Origin: a virus
Strand: one strand, 5' to 3'
DNA: 24,907 bases
Virus record (IMG/VR): IMGVR_UViG_3300021963_000616
Span: 1-24,907 of that record
Position numbers and translations under genes: made by a program. The notes below the pieces were generated by a model. It was given only the letters and a program-made list of their open reading frames with translations. It searched no databases and was not told the origin of the DNA. Shown here one piece after another: positions 14,569 through 22,306 of the stretch. How positions within the stretch are numbered: position 1 is the stretch's first letter; every line of letters begins with the position of its first letter.

Positions 14569-15192
14569 TTAATTTCTATTAATAAAATAGAATGGATTTA
14601 AATGTGAATAAAATGAATCATCTATTAAATAATTAATTGGCGTTAAATAATTGAACCAATCATGCGCCCACATATTTTCATCTAAATCTTTAATCTGGTT
14701 ATAAAATTCTAATAACATTGATGAATGAATGACATAAAAATTATCATCACATAAATTTGAAACATCGCCACATCTTGACCTTGAAGAAATATTAAAACTA
14801 TTAGGATCAAATTTGAAATCTGTAATATGTTGTTTAAATATTAAATCAAATCTTGTTAATAAAATATAATCATAATCTTTATATTCAGAATCTAAAATCA
14901 ATTTTAATAAATTTTTAAATGTATTATTTCTTGATCTCCAATTGGCATTTAAATCATTTGGTATATTAACAAGGTCAGTAGTTACAATTCTTTGAATATT
15001 ATAATCATTAATCAAATTTTCTAATTTTGGTGAATTATAAGTTGATGCAAAAAATGTACAATCATGATGATTAAATATAAATTCTTTATTATTATCAATA
15101 GATTTTTTATAATCAACGGTTGGTGTCCATCCCATCCAATGATTTAAATTTTCTTTATAATGAATACCAAATAATCCAACTAATATTTTCAT
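14569..15192 (-). CDS. Putative glycosyltransferase, second of a pair
   Basis: 207-aa protein. The N-terminus MKILVGLFGIHYKENLNHW looks like the first strand of a nucleotide-sugar-binding fold, and residues about 112-124 (YDYILLTRFDLIF) match the short acidic strand-end motif (here R-F-D-L) that binds a sugar nucleotide and metal in several GT-A families. Further on are a CGDVSNLCDDNFYVIHSS segment and an aromatic C-terminal end. The length is short for a complete GT-A enzyme. It overlaps the upstream glycosyltransferase gene by 4 nt (ATGA), so the two are made together. The gene is strikingly AT-rich, even against its neighbours, hinting at transfer. The substrate is unknown; the 1129-aa Thr-rich tail protein encoded upstream is an attractive acceptor (inference). 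Confidence 0.55.
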   Translation of the reverse strand: MKILVGLFGIHYKENLNHWMGWTPTVDYKKSIDNNKEFIFNHHDCTFFASTYNSPKLENLINDYNIQRIVTTDLVNIPNDLNANWRSRNNTFKNLLKLILDSEYKDYDYILLTRFDLIFKQHITDFKFDPNSFNISSRSRCGDVSNLCDDNFYVIHSSMLLEFYNQIKDLDENMWAHDWFNYLTPINYLIDDSFYSHLNPFYFINRN

Positions 15193-16112
15193 AATAATGG
15201 TGAATTTAATCCTGCTTTTTGAACTTCGTTATAATAATAATAACTGGCTCTATTTTTATCTAACTCTAAAGAAGTATTATAAGGTAATTTATTAGCATAT
15301 TCTCCTTTAAAAAACATTCCACTTTTTGAATCTCCTACACCTGCATTATGTAGAATTTTATATTTAACTGAATCTGATATATCGCTTGTAGACCATCCAA
15401 AATCTAATTCTTTAACTACCTTCGTTTGATGTCCAAAGAACCAAGCATTGTAAAGCAATGACCACATACCAGCAGTCCATTTCTGTATTGGATAGTCATG
15501 TTCATGCTTAGGTTCATAATAAGGTTCTTTGTTTATAAAATATTGGTATAAACTAATTGAATCTTTCTCTACCTTATCCCAAAAATTAAAGTCTGTTCCT
15601 TTTACAATGTATTGTGCGCCTCCACTATGATCATTCATTAGTTTAGGAATTAGGCAATCAATGCCTACAATCCTGCACATATCAATTAACAAATCTTCAC
15701 CTTTTTGCATAATATAGTCATAGTTAATATAACTATTTGTATCACTTAAATACCAAACCCTATCTTTTTCAAACTTTGAATAATCTGGTGTCCCTGTAAA
15801 TACAATATCTGAATCATGCAAAAACAAAACTTCATCTTTTAAATGTGGATTAGATGCAAGATGTTGTTTCATAAGATTAAAGTAAATGGCAGGAATATAA
15901 ATGCCATTTTCTCTTGTGTCTTTATAAAAAAAGAATCTAATGGTTGAGTAATGCTCTTGCAGTATTCTCCATTTCGTTAAATCTTGATCAGTAAATCCTA
16001 ATACTATATCTATTTGATTAGGATTGATTCCATGCGACATGAAATTATTTATGACAGTTTCTATTTGCCATAAATAATAATCATTCGCAGGTTGACAACA
16101 GATATATCTCAT
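15189..16112 (-). CDS. Putative GT-A glycosyltransferase, first of a pair
   Basis: 307-aa protein with a GT-A-like arrangement. MRYICCQPANDYYLWQIE starts the fold; residues about 93-106 contain VLFLHDSDIVFTG with a D-S-D (DXD) motif that in GT-A enzymes binds metal and sugar nucleotide; a GGAQYIVKG segment and a C-terminal KILHNAGVGD (about 265-274), with a His typical of a late metal ligand, follow. No membrane segment or signal peptide is present, so it acts in the cytoplasm of the infected cell. The gene begins 1 nt after the stop of the Thr-rich tail protein gene and overlaps the next glycosyltransferase gene, placing sugar transfer within the tail-gene block. The acceptor could be a virion protein, DNA or host envelope glycan; sequence alone does not decide. 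Confidence 0.7.
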   Translation of the reverse strand: MRYICCQPANDYYLWQIETVINNFMSHGINPNQIDIVLGFTDQDLTKWRILQEHYSTIRFFFYKDTRENGIYIPAIYFNLMKQHLASNPHLKDEVLFLHDSDIVFTGTPDYSKFEKDRVWYLSDTNSYINYDYIMQKGEDLLIDMCRIVGIDCLIPKLMNDHSGGAQYIVKGTDFNFWDKVEKDSISLYQYFINKEPYYEPKHEHDYPIQKWTAGMWSLLYNAWFFGHQTKVVKELDFGWSTSDISDSVKYKILHNAGVGDSKSGMFFKGEYANKLPYNTSLELDKNRASYYYYNEVQKAGLNSPLL

Positions 16113-16113
16113 A

Positions 16114-19100
16114 TTAACTACATGAACCTTGTGGTAAACTTACACTAATAGAACCTCCCGCAGAAACAGTTCCTGACCTTGCGCATATAGTTGTACTAGC
16201 ATTTGGTTGTAATTCTACATTTGTATTTTGTGTCCCATTACAAGATGTATAATCATAGAAACCAGAATTTTCCGAATCAAAATTAATTAAAGTATAATTT
16301 TGACAATTAGGACCAGCAGTTGTTGTGGTTGTCGTAGTTGTTGGTGCTGCAGTAGTCGTAGTGGTTGTGGTTGTATATCCACAAGCAGGATCGTTATAAG
16401 CAATAACCGAATTATAAGTTCCACAAGATCCATCTGCAAAAATACCAATCTTATTAAAGTCTGGTGCGCCTCCACAGAATTCTCCAATATAAGTACCATA
16501 AGGTTGACAAGTTGTTGTCGTAGTTGTGGTAGTTGTAGTTGTAGTTGGCAATGTGGTAGTTGTAGTCGTAGTTGGTAATGTTGTAGTTGTAGTCGTAGTG
16601 TAACCACAAGCAGGATCATTAAATGCAATTACAGATGTATATTCTCCACAAGATCCATCTGCAAATACACCTATCTTGTTGTAATCTGGCGCACCTCCGC
16701 AGAATTCACGAATGTAAGTACCGTAAGGCAAACAAGTAGTAGTAGTAGTTGTAGTTGTAGTACAAGAAGTCGCTATAATACTATTAATCTGATTTGAAAA
16801 ATTACTATGTGTTGCTCTTTGTACATATCTAATAATGCCATCGCCATTTACAAAATAGTAACCTGTTGTGTAATTAGTTGTTGCAAAGAATGGAATTGGA
16901 TTAAAAATTGAACAATCTCCAGTATTAACATCATAACGCAAGAAAGTATATCTTGGAGGTAATGTAGTTGTAGTTGTAGAAGTAGTTGTTGTATATCCAC
17001 AGGCAGGATCGTTGTAAGCAATTACAGAAGCATATTCACCACATGAACCATTTGCAAACACTCCAATTTTATTGAAATCTGGTGCGCCTCCACAATACTC
17101 ATATAAGTAAGTTCCATAAGGAGGGCAGGTAGTAGTTGTAGTTGTAGTAGTTGCACAACTTGAATCAATAATTGTATTGATTTGGTTTGAAAAATTAGTA
17201 TGAGTAGCACTTGTTAAATACCTTGTAATGCCATCTCCGTTAATAATCTTAAATCCATTTGCATAAGAAGTATATGCCCAGAATGGAATCGGATTAGATT
17301 GAGAACAATCAAAAGCACTAACATCCCAACGGAAATATGTAAATCTTGGTGCTTCAGTTGTTGTAGTTGTACTTGTAGTACTTGTAGTTGTAGTCGTAGT
17401 AGTTGATGTAGGTACAGTTGTAGTACTTGTAGTACTTGTTGTAGTCGTAGTTGGTAATGTCGTTGTAGTAGTTGTAGTTGTAGGCTCTGTAGTAGTTGTA
17501 GTTGTAGTGCCTAAAGTAATATTTCTAAAATCAGACATCAACTCAAGACTTGTTTCTCCAGTTGTTAATTCTGTTTGATAAGAATTAATAATATATCTTT
17601 TATCCCTAATAACTATCTTGTCATTTAATGAAAGTTTAGATAATAGGAATATCGGTAAAATTGCTTTAATCTTCATTAGTCTTGCCTTCTGATTAAATGT
17701 ATTTGTTAGATATGCTGAATAATAATTATTAAATAAACTATTAGGCTCAACATTATTTGTAAAACTTGATTGCTCTGCTCCCCAATTAATAGTATTAACG
17801 ACAGACGATACTAAAGTATCCTGCCCAAATAAATTATAAGTTGTAGCAGTCGATGTCGTAGATCCATCATTAAAATAAAATACTTGGCTTGAAGATAATG
17901 TCTGAATAGTCCCATAGTCATAAAGTATAACAGGCTTAGGAATATATGCAGTATAATCTGCATGAATTGAATAGCCTACTTGAAAATTAGTATTAGTAAA
18001 TTTAGTAAATGGCATATTCTCAAATGGTAACTCAATAGAGTATTCATCACCATCATTGTCAACCTCATATTTCAAATCACCATAAGGTGTATCAGATTGA
18101 GATAAAAATGCAGTTGATATTAAATTCTCGCATTCTTGATATTTAAAATTAATAGTCTTATATGGATTTACTCTTTCTAAATCAATTTCATCTGATTGGC
18201 AATATTCAGATATATCATACGTTTGTCCTGCTGAATACCATTCCTCAAGTTGCTCAATATTATAGGTAACCCCATCAAAAGAATAACAAGTAAGATTGAA
18301 CATTTTTAACAAACCACCAAAGAAATCTTCTGCTTTAATTTCTGGCATATAATCAGCCACATTTAAAGATGTCAATGTTGTTTGTGGTGTGTCTTGGGTT
18401 GCTATAACATTTGCAGTTGGAACAGATCCATTGTTAATTTCAAAATTATATTCAGATGTAAATGTTACTGAAGATAATGAAGAAATATAAAATGTATATT
18501 CTCCAGAATCAATAAATGGAACATTTAAAGTCAATGGTGAACCATCGGCAGTTGTTAGATTTGATTGCTCATTTAATTTTCTGCCATCTTTGTAAACTGA
18601 AAATTCAAATATTGTACCTGCTCCACTTGTAAAGTTTATTCTGATATATGAAAAATTAACAAAGTTAGGTGCAATAGGTTGAACAAAATTTAAACTGTTA
18701 TTTGATAAATCAAATATACTTGATGTCCCTGTTGTACTTGATGTTAATTGAAAATCTATTTGATTAGCAAATCCTTTCTGCTCAAACTTGTCTGTATTCT
18801 TTAGCCAAAGAAAAGTATTTGTAAATTTTGGATTACTAAGAAATGAACCACTAAGTGTGATACCTAGTTGTAATGCAATAGATTCTAATATTTTACTAAT
18901 CCTCATTGCTGGGAATAGATCTAAATGATAAATTGGAGTTGCAGTTTTACTTACATCCCAATTTGATTGGCTTGTTCCACTACCTCCATATTGCCACGCA
19001 TTCTTTGAAGATATTAAAGGGAATTTAATATCATTGGTAACTCCAGAAGTTATTCTATTCTTAACAACTGCTCCAGAATAAGAAAAGTTATATCCAGAAA

Positions 19101-19503
19101 AATCAAAATCTCTTAAAAATCTATTTGCAAATTTATCCTTTAATGATATTAAAGAACCAAAAAAAGTTACTGTATAATTATCAATATCACCTTTTTTATA
19201 ACTTGCCTTTTCTAATTGTATCTTTCCTTTTCTAAAAGTTAAAGTATCTAATTCTATGTAAGCATCCTTTCTTTTAGTAGCATTAAACCCACCATCTAAA
19301 CTATTTTCATACCAATGTTTGAATACTTCATTATTGTTCTTTGTCGCAGGTACTGTAAATGATTGAGTAAAATCTGTAAAGACTTTAGATATATCATTTA
19401 TATTTTGAATTGAACTATTGATTGAAATATTTTCATCCTCAAACAATTCAAGTCTTGTTGCTTGTCCATCATCCCCATAAACAAAAATGCTTACATTAAT
19501 CAT
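16114..19503 (-). CDS. Modular tail protein with mucin-like Thr linkers
   Basis: 1129-aa protein. Residues 1 to about 663 form a large beta-rich core beginning MINVSIFVYGDDGQATRL, with an early SKVFTDFTQSFTVPATKNN segment and a later TYNIEQLEEWYSAGQTYD segment; this looks like a tail-tip or baseplate protein, and its place after three tail-joining genes agrees. From residue about 666 to 1063 the chain alternates Thr-rich linkers (runs of 5-12 Thr broken by LP, EP, AP, Ser) with two kinds of module. Module A (about 44 aa, three copies) has P-Y-GTY, E-[FY]-CGGAP, SCG and NDPACGY. Module B (about 64 aa, two copies) has an aromatic start, NPIPF, NGDGI and NFSNQIN. The C-terminal 65 aa are another Cys-rich unit ending QGSCS. 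The tail probably projects from the virion; Thr runs suit O-glycosylation, and two glycosyltransferase genes follow at once. Confidence 0.75.
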   Translation of the reverse strand: MINVSIFVYGDDGQATRLELFEDENISINSSIQNINDISKVFTDFTQSFTVPATKNNNEVFKHWYENSLDGGFNATKRKDAYIELDTLTFRKGKIQLEKASYKKGDIDNYTVTFFGSLISLKDKFANRFLRDFDFSGYNFSYSGAVVKNRITSGVTNDIKFPLISSKNAWQYGGSGTSQSNWDVSKTATPIYHLDLFPAMRISKILESIALQLGITLSGSFLSNPKFTNTFLWLKNTDKFEQKGFANQIDFQLTSSTTGTSSIFDLSNNSLNFVQPIAPNFVNFSYIRINFTSGAGTIFEFSVYKDGRKLNEQSNLTTADGSPLTLNVPFIDSGEYTFYISSLSSVTFTSEYNFEINNGSVPTANVIATQDTPQTTLTSLNVADYMPEIKAEDFFGGLLKMFNLTCYSFDGVTYNIEQLEEWYSAGQTYDISEYCQSDEIDLERVNPYKTINFKYQECENLISTAFLSQSDTPYGDLKYEVDNDGDEYSIELPFENMPFTKFTNTNFQVGYSIHADYTAYIPKPVILYDYGTIQTLSSSQVFYFNDGSTTSTATTYNLFGQDTLVSSVVNTINWGAEQSSFTNNVEPNSLFNNYYSAYLTNTFNQKARLMKIKAILPIFLLSKLSLNDKIVIRDKRYIINSYQTELTTGETSLELMSDFRNITLGTTTTTTTEPTTTTTTTTLPTTTTTSTTSTTTVPTSTTTTTTTSTTSTTTTTEAPRFTYFRWDVSAFDCSQSNPIPFWAYTSYANGFKIINGDGITRYLTSATHTNFSNQINTIIDSSCATTTTTTTTCPPYGTYLYEYCGGAPDFNKIGVFANGSCGEYASVIAYNDPACGYTTTTSTTTTTLPPRYTFLRYDVNTGDCSIFNPIPFFATTNYTTGYYFVNGDGIIRYVQRATHSNFSNQINSIIATSCTTTTTTTTTCLPYGTYIREFCGGAPDYNKIGVFADGSCGEYTSVIAFNDPACGYTTTTTTTLPTTTTTTTLPTTTTTTTTTTTTCQPYGTYIGEFCGGAPDFNKIGIFADGSCGTYNSVIAYNDPACGYTTTTTTTTAAPTTTTTTTTAGPNCQNYTLINFDSENSGFYDYTSCNGTQNTNVELQPNASTTICARSGTVSAGGSISVSLPQGSCS
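16315..17508 (-). repeat. Thr-codon minisatellite linkers and duplicated modules
   Basis: Six Thr-rich linkers lie at about 17354-17508, 17125-17156, 16955-16994, 16735-16764, 16510-16601 and 16315-16377. On the plus strand they appear as GTAGTTGTAGTT-type triplet arrays. Between them, in transcription order, are module B (about 17157-17353), A (16995-17125), B (16765-16955), A (16602-16734) and A (16378-16510). Order B-A-B-A-A suggests duplication of a B-A pair and then of A. All units are in frame, so triplet slippage would change length without disrupting the protein. Confidence 0.9.
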
Positions 19504-20570
19504 ATTACATTATTTAATAAATTATAGGCATATTCAAAATCAATAGTATAATTGATATTCTTATCTTGAATAGTTGTCTTTAAATTCGTTTGATTTGTTT
19601 TCAAAGTTACAGGTTTGTTATCTAATAAGACAACTTCACTTAACATTAAATCTTGAATTAGATCTGAATAATTTTGAGGTACAAAACCTGTGTTTAAAGT
19701 AACTGTTTGCCTTGCATTAAAATTAAATGCTTTTGTTTGTCCTTTGTAGACATTATAATTATAAGCACTCGGAAGCAAATTATACATTGTACTTGTAACC
19801 GTTAATTGATTTGTCTGCGCCTTAAAGAATGTAAGGAACTGCCAACCACCAAAACGATTAATGAATGAACATTGCACTGGTGTATATTTAGGCTCGCAGA
19901 CAGGTGTTACAGTAAATATTGATGAATAAGTCAATGTTGCACCTACATAATACTTTAAGGTTGTAATTGTGCCATCATTATAGTTTGCACTTGATGTCGT
20001 TAATGGTACTTTATACATATATTTGCCTGCACTTACTCCTGTTCCAAAGACAGGGGTAGTAATTACATTGTTATTACTTTTGTCCTTATATTCAACATCT
20101 AATTTATCTCCTAAAGCATTGTTAATTAATACGTTTACAAAAGGAATGTTGCCCAATGAATACTGTATTTCTTTTGTATTATCTGCCAATAGGCAATAAT
20201 TATTTAATGGATTCGTTTGATTGTATCCTCCAATGTAATTATTATATCCATCAACACCAGCATAAGTAGTTGTATCAACTAAAGTATATACACCTGTAGA
20301 TGTTTCTTTGTATCTTTTTACGGATACGTTACACCATTGACTGTTTGTGCTATTGCTCGAAACAATATTGTCAATGTATTCTCTTATGTAAGGTGATATA
20401 TTATAAATCGTAGACCTTTGGTCATTAGATGCTACCTTCTTAGATAAGGTGTAAGTAGCAGTTGCAGGTATTGAATTAGGTGTATTCCAAAGAAATATCT
20501 CCAGTTTACTTCCAATTTGTGATGCTTCATTAATCTCTATTTGATAAGGAGATCTTGCGTATATTATCAT
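19500..20570 (-). CDS. Probable tail structural protein
   Basis: 356-aa beta-rich protein with high Asn/Thr/Tyr content and no signal peptide or membrane segment. It starts MIIYARSPYQIEINEASQIG. Residues about 60-75 (YNISPYIREYIDNIV) are helical. Residues about 225-250 contain CEPKYTPVQCSFINRFGGWQ, with two cysteines and a conserved-looking FGGWQ motif. The end returns to beta strands (NYTIDFEYAYNLLNNVI). ATGA overlaps join it both to the HK97-gp10-like gene upstream and to the 1129-aa tail protein downstream, so it is coupled to both. I have seen similar proteins in Bacteroidota phage tail clusters but no function is established to my knowledge; a distal-tail or tail-tip adaptor is possible from position. 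Confidence 0.65.
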   Translation of the reverse strand: MIIYARSPYQIEINEASQIGSKLEIFLWNTPNSIPATATYTLSKKVASNDQRSTIYNISPYIREYIDNIVSSNSTNSQWCNVSVKRYKETSTGVYTLVDTTTYAGVDGYNNYIGGYNQTNPLNNYCLLADNTKEIQYSLGNIPFVNVLINNALGDKLDVEYKDKSNNNVITTPVFGTGVSAGKYMYKVPLTTSSANYNDGTITTLKYYVGATLTYSSIFTVTPVCEPKYTPVQCSFINRFGGWQFLTFFKAQTNQLTVTSTMYNLLPSAYNYNVYKGQTKAFNFNARQTVTLNTGFVPQNYSDLIQDLMLSEVVLLDNKPVTLKTNQTNLKTTIQDKNINYTIDFEYAYNLLNNVI

Positions 20571-21112
20571 TTTATTTTCTTTAATTCGTAATCAATAATG
20601 TAATCAATATCCATTGTAAATGCCTCACCTAATTCCCCATCAATATACTTTTTCTTTCCTGCTGCAAAAGGTTTGGTAAAAAATAAACTTGGTCTTAATC
20701 CAGCCTGGTAAATACTTCTTGTTATTAAAAATGCAGTTGATTTATATGAAACAAACTTACCACTTTTTTTATCTCTAAATTGTATTCCTTTTTGCTTAAC
20801 CCATTTTTCAATCCCTTGTGTTAACCCACCTTTCCCAGTTTTATTTCCTTTACCACTTCCAAATTTAAATGGACTGTTAGGTGCTTTGGATGAACTGCTT
20901 TTACCTTGAACCCCTTGATCTTGATACATTCCATGTTCAGCCATGTTAAAGCCTACAATCGAATAATCATTTTCACTTACTATCTCACCTTTTAAACTAT
21001 TATACAACTCCTTTGTGTTGTTCTTTCTGCTCTTAGATAGGTTAGACCTTGACTGCTGAATTACATAGTCCCTAAACCTTTTTATTAAAGCCTCTGTGTT
21101 CTTCAGTTTCAT
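20567..21112 (-). CDS. HK97-gp10-like head-tail joining protein
   Basis: 181-aa basic protein if started at the ATG at 21112, which overlaps the upstream stop (TAATG); a TTG two codons earlier is open but unlikely. It resembles the gp10/neck family: an N-terminal helix (KNTEALIKRFRDYVIQQSR), a YSLKGEIVSENDYSIVGF-like strand pair (about 40-57), a flexible Gly/Ser/Lys-rich loop (KSSSSKAPNSPFKFGSGKGN), and a C-terminal part with STAFLITRSIYQAGLRPSLF, the basic helix leading to the conserved RPSLFF turn. Such proteins help join tail to head. Its partners would be the products of the adjacent genes 21112-21567 and 19500-20570. Family assignment is by pattern. Confidence 0.7.
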   Translation of the reverse strand: MKLKNTEALIKRFRDYVIQQSRSNLSKSRKNNTKELYNSLKGEIVSENDYSIVGFNMAEHGMYQDQGVQGKSSSSKAPNSPFKFGSGKGNKTGKGGLTQGIEKWVKQKGIQFRDKKSGKFVSYKSTAFLITRSIYQAGLRPSLFFTKPFAAGKKKYIDGELGEAFTMDIDYIIDYELKKIK

Positions 21113-21567
21113 TAACAAATAGTCATGTCATTAGGAACAACAATATCGAATGTCAATGTCCAGCCTGCTACCTTATTTTCAAACCTATCTGTAAATGGCT
21201 CACATAATGGATCGCCTTCAATCTGAACTAAATTACTAAATAATTCCCCTCTTTTTAAACTGCTCACCAATCTTTGTGCAATGGCTAACTGGTCATTTAA
21301 GATGTCCAATAGATTATCATTTCCTTCAAATACATCTGTTGAATTTTCTTTGCTGACATCAACAAGATCCATAAATAAAATAGAAATATTGTAACTGCTT
21401 ACAAATTCTCTTGGACTTGCATTGTTTACTATGATGTGGCTTAAAGGATATATAGTCTGTTTAACCAAATCAACTTCAAAGATGTCCCCTGTGCTAATCG
21501 TATGAACAAACCCTGTGTCTTTAATGTAGTTTCTTAACTTATCAATAACGTAATAAAATCCGTTCAT
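21112..21567 (-). CDS. Tail-terminator or tail-completion protein candidate
   Basis: 151-aa protein. The N-terminal helix (FYYVIDKLRNYIKDTGF) is followed by a strand region with GDIFEVDLVKQTIYPLSHII, a VNNASPRE motif, SILFMDLVD, a helical segment (LLDILNDQLAIAQRLVSSLK), and a final strand pair with GWTLTFDIVVPNDMTIC. The helix-strand-helix-strand order and size suit tail terminators such as lambda gpU-type proteins, which cap the tail and bind the connector. Its ATG overlaps the stop of the -1 frame chaperone ORF (TAATG), and its own stop overlaps the HK97-gp10-like start. This supports the -1 frame as the true reading upstream. The terminator role is inferred. Confidence 0.55.
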   Translation of the reverse strand: MNGFYYVIDKLRNYIKDTGFVHTISTGDIFEVDLVKQTIYPLSHIIVNNASPREFVSSYNISILFMDLVDVSKENSTDVFEGNDNLLDILNDQLAIAQRLVSSLKRGELFSNLVQIEGDPLCEPFTDRFENKVAGWTLTFDIVVPNDMTIC

Positions 21568-21818
21568 TATCTATTTTGTTTAATCAATTTAATTTCTAAT
21601 TCATTCTTCTGTTTTTCAAAACTTAAAAAAGTTAAGCATTGATTAATGGGTAGTTTGGCAATTTCATCAAATCTTCTAACATCGCCCTGTGATAAGGCAT
21701 AGATTGAAGAATACCAACCCCATCTTTTCCCAAATTGTGCTTGTTCGCTGAACTCATTTGTTTGTTCTCCGCTAAAGAGTCCATCGTACTTTTCAATAAT
21801 TCTCGACCTAAAGTCCAA
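21567..21818 (-). CDS. C-terminal part of frameshifted tail-chaperone-like protein
   Basis: This -1 frame encodes 83 residues and contains no ATG; its only nearby start-like codon is the TTG at 21818, inside the slippery T run, and an in-frame TAG lies just upstream. It is therefore probably made only by -1 frameshifting from the gene starting at 22306, giving a fusion of about 246 aa (163 from the zero frame plus 83). The sequence looks like a real protein: GKRWGWYSSIYALSQGDVRR, then FDEIAKLPINQCLTFLSFEK and a charged helix. The stop overlaps the next ATG (TAATG), as for true neighbours here. This mirrors gpG/gpGT-type tail-assembly chaperones, which coat the tape measure. An assembly error in the T run would instead make it one continuous gene. 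Confidence 0.75.
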   Translation of the reverse strand: MDFRSRIIEKYDGLFSGEQTNEFSEQAQFGKRWGWYSSIYALSQGDVRRFDEIAKLPINQCLTFLSFEKQKNELEIKLIKQNR

Positions 21819-22306
21819 AAAAAAACCTTGCTACTTAATACCACATCCATTGGTGCATTAAGCATTTGTTGTGCAAACTTATCACTTCCTTCGTAGTCCT
21901 CAATCAAGTATCTATTGCCCAACTTTTGTTTAATTGGTCTGTATAAAACTGCCATACTTCTATGACTATCTTCCCAATCAACTATGTATCCATCCAAGTC
22001 CATGTATTCACCAGAAGACATATCATTTAGATTAGGAATAAATCCAAACTCAGTTCCATTTAAAGTAAACTTTGTTATTAAGTCTGGAATCTTTTTAAAC
22101 AATTCCGTAATCTTACCAACTGCATAATTTAGATCCTGTTGCTTCATCTTAGCAACCATAAATAAATCTATGTTGCAGAAAATCTGAACCATCTTTTGGT
22201 TTAGAAATGTGCCTTCTTCATTCTCGTTTGCAATCTTAACAAACTTCTGATATTGGCTTAATTTTATTTCACTTAAACTTGTTGGGATTGAAATTTTTAC
22301 TTTCAT
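21632..22306 (-). CDS. Tail-assembly-chaperone-like protein, zero-frame product
   Basis: 224-aa zero-frame product. Residues 1-163 appear to be the shared domain: MKVKISIPTSLSEIKLSQYQ start, a helical block with NYAVGKITELFKKIPDLI, a beta part (FTLNGTEFGFIPNLNDM) and a YEGSDKFAQQMLNAP region. At residues 161-163 (VFF) the message reads GTT TTT TTT TGG, a T-TTT-TTT slippery heptamer. Without slipping, translation continues for 61 codons (from W164) overlapping the other frame and ends at 21632; that tail looks less protein-like than the -1 frame. The gene begins 5-6 nt after a GTTTATAC promoter-like element, just after the large terminase. Chaperone function is inferred from the two-frame arrangement and the neighbouring tail genes, though this place before the tail terminator is not the classic one. 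Confidence 0.7.
   Translation of the reverse strand: MKVKISIPTSLSEIKLSQYQKFVKIANENEEGTFLNQKMVQIFCNIDLFMVAKMKQQDLNYAVGKITELFKKIPDLITKFTLNGTEFGFIPNLNDMSSGEYMDLDGYIVDWEDSHRSMAVLYRPIKQKLGNRYLIEDYEGSDKFAQQMLNAPMDVVLSSKVFFWTLGRELLKSTMDSLAENKQMSSANKHNLGKDGVGILQSMPYHRAMLEDLMKLPNYPLINA
21817..21825 (-). promoter_or_regulatory. Probable -1 ribosomal frameshift site (T9 run)
   Basis: Nine T on the minus strand after CAAGG. In the zero frame the codons are GTT, TTT, TTT, TGG. The heptamer T-TTT-TTT lets both tRNAs re-pair after a one-base backward slip, after which TTG GAC TTT continues into the -1 frame. No stimulatory structure was assigned by eye. Confidence 0.65.

Noticed and set aside
14573-14592. 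Inverted repeat TTCTATT/AATAGAA at the end of the second glycosyltransferase gene
   Set aside because: All A/T, lies within the coding end and lacks a following T tract on the minus strand, so it is not supported as a terminator.
16315-17508. GTAGTTGTAGTT-type periodic arrays on the plus strand that could suggest a CRISPR or satellite DNA
   Set aside because: The period is three bases, all units are in frame on the minus strand and encode Thr linkers within one long gene; there are no equal-length unique spacers.
16114-19503. Possible diversity-generating retroelement target because of the variable-looking modular C-terminus
   Set aside because: No reverse transcriptase gene, no template repeat and no C-type-lectin-like ending were found in the window.
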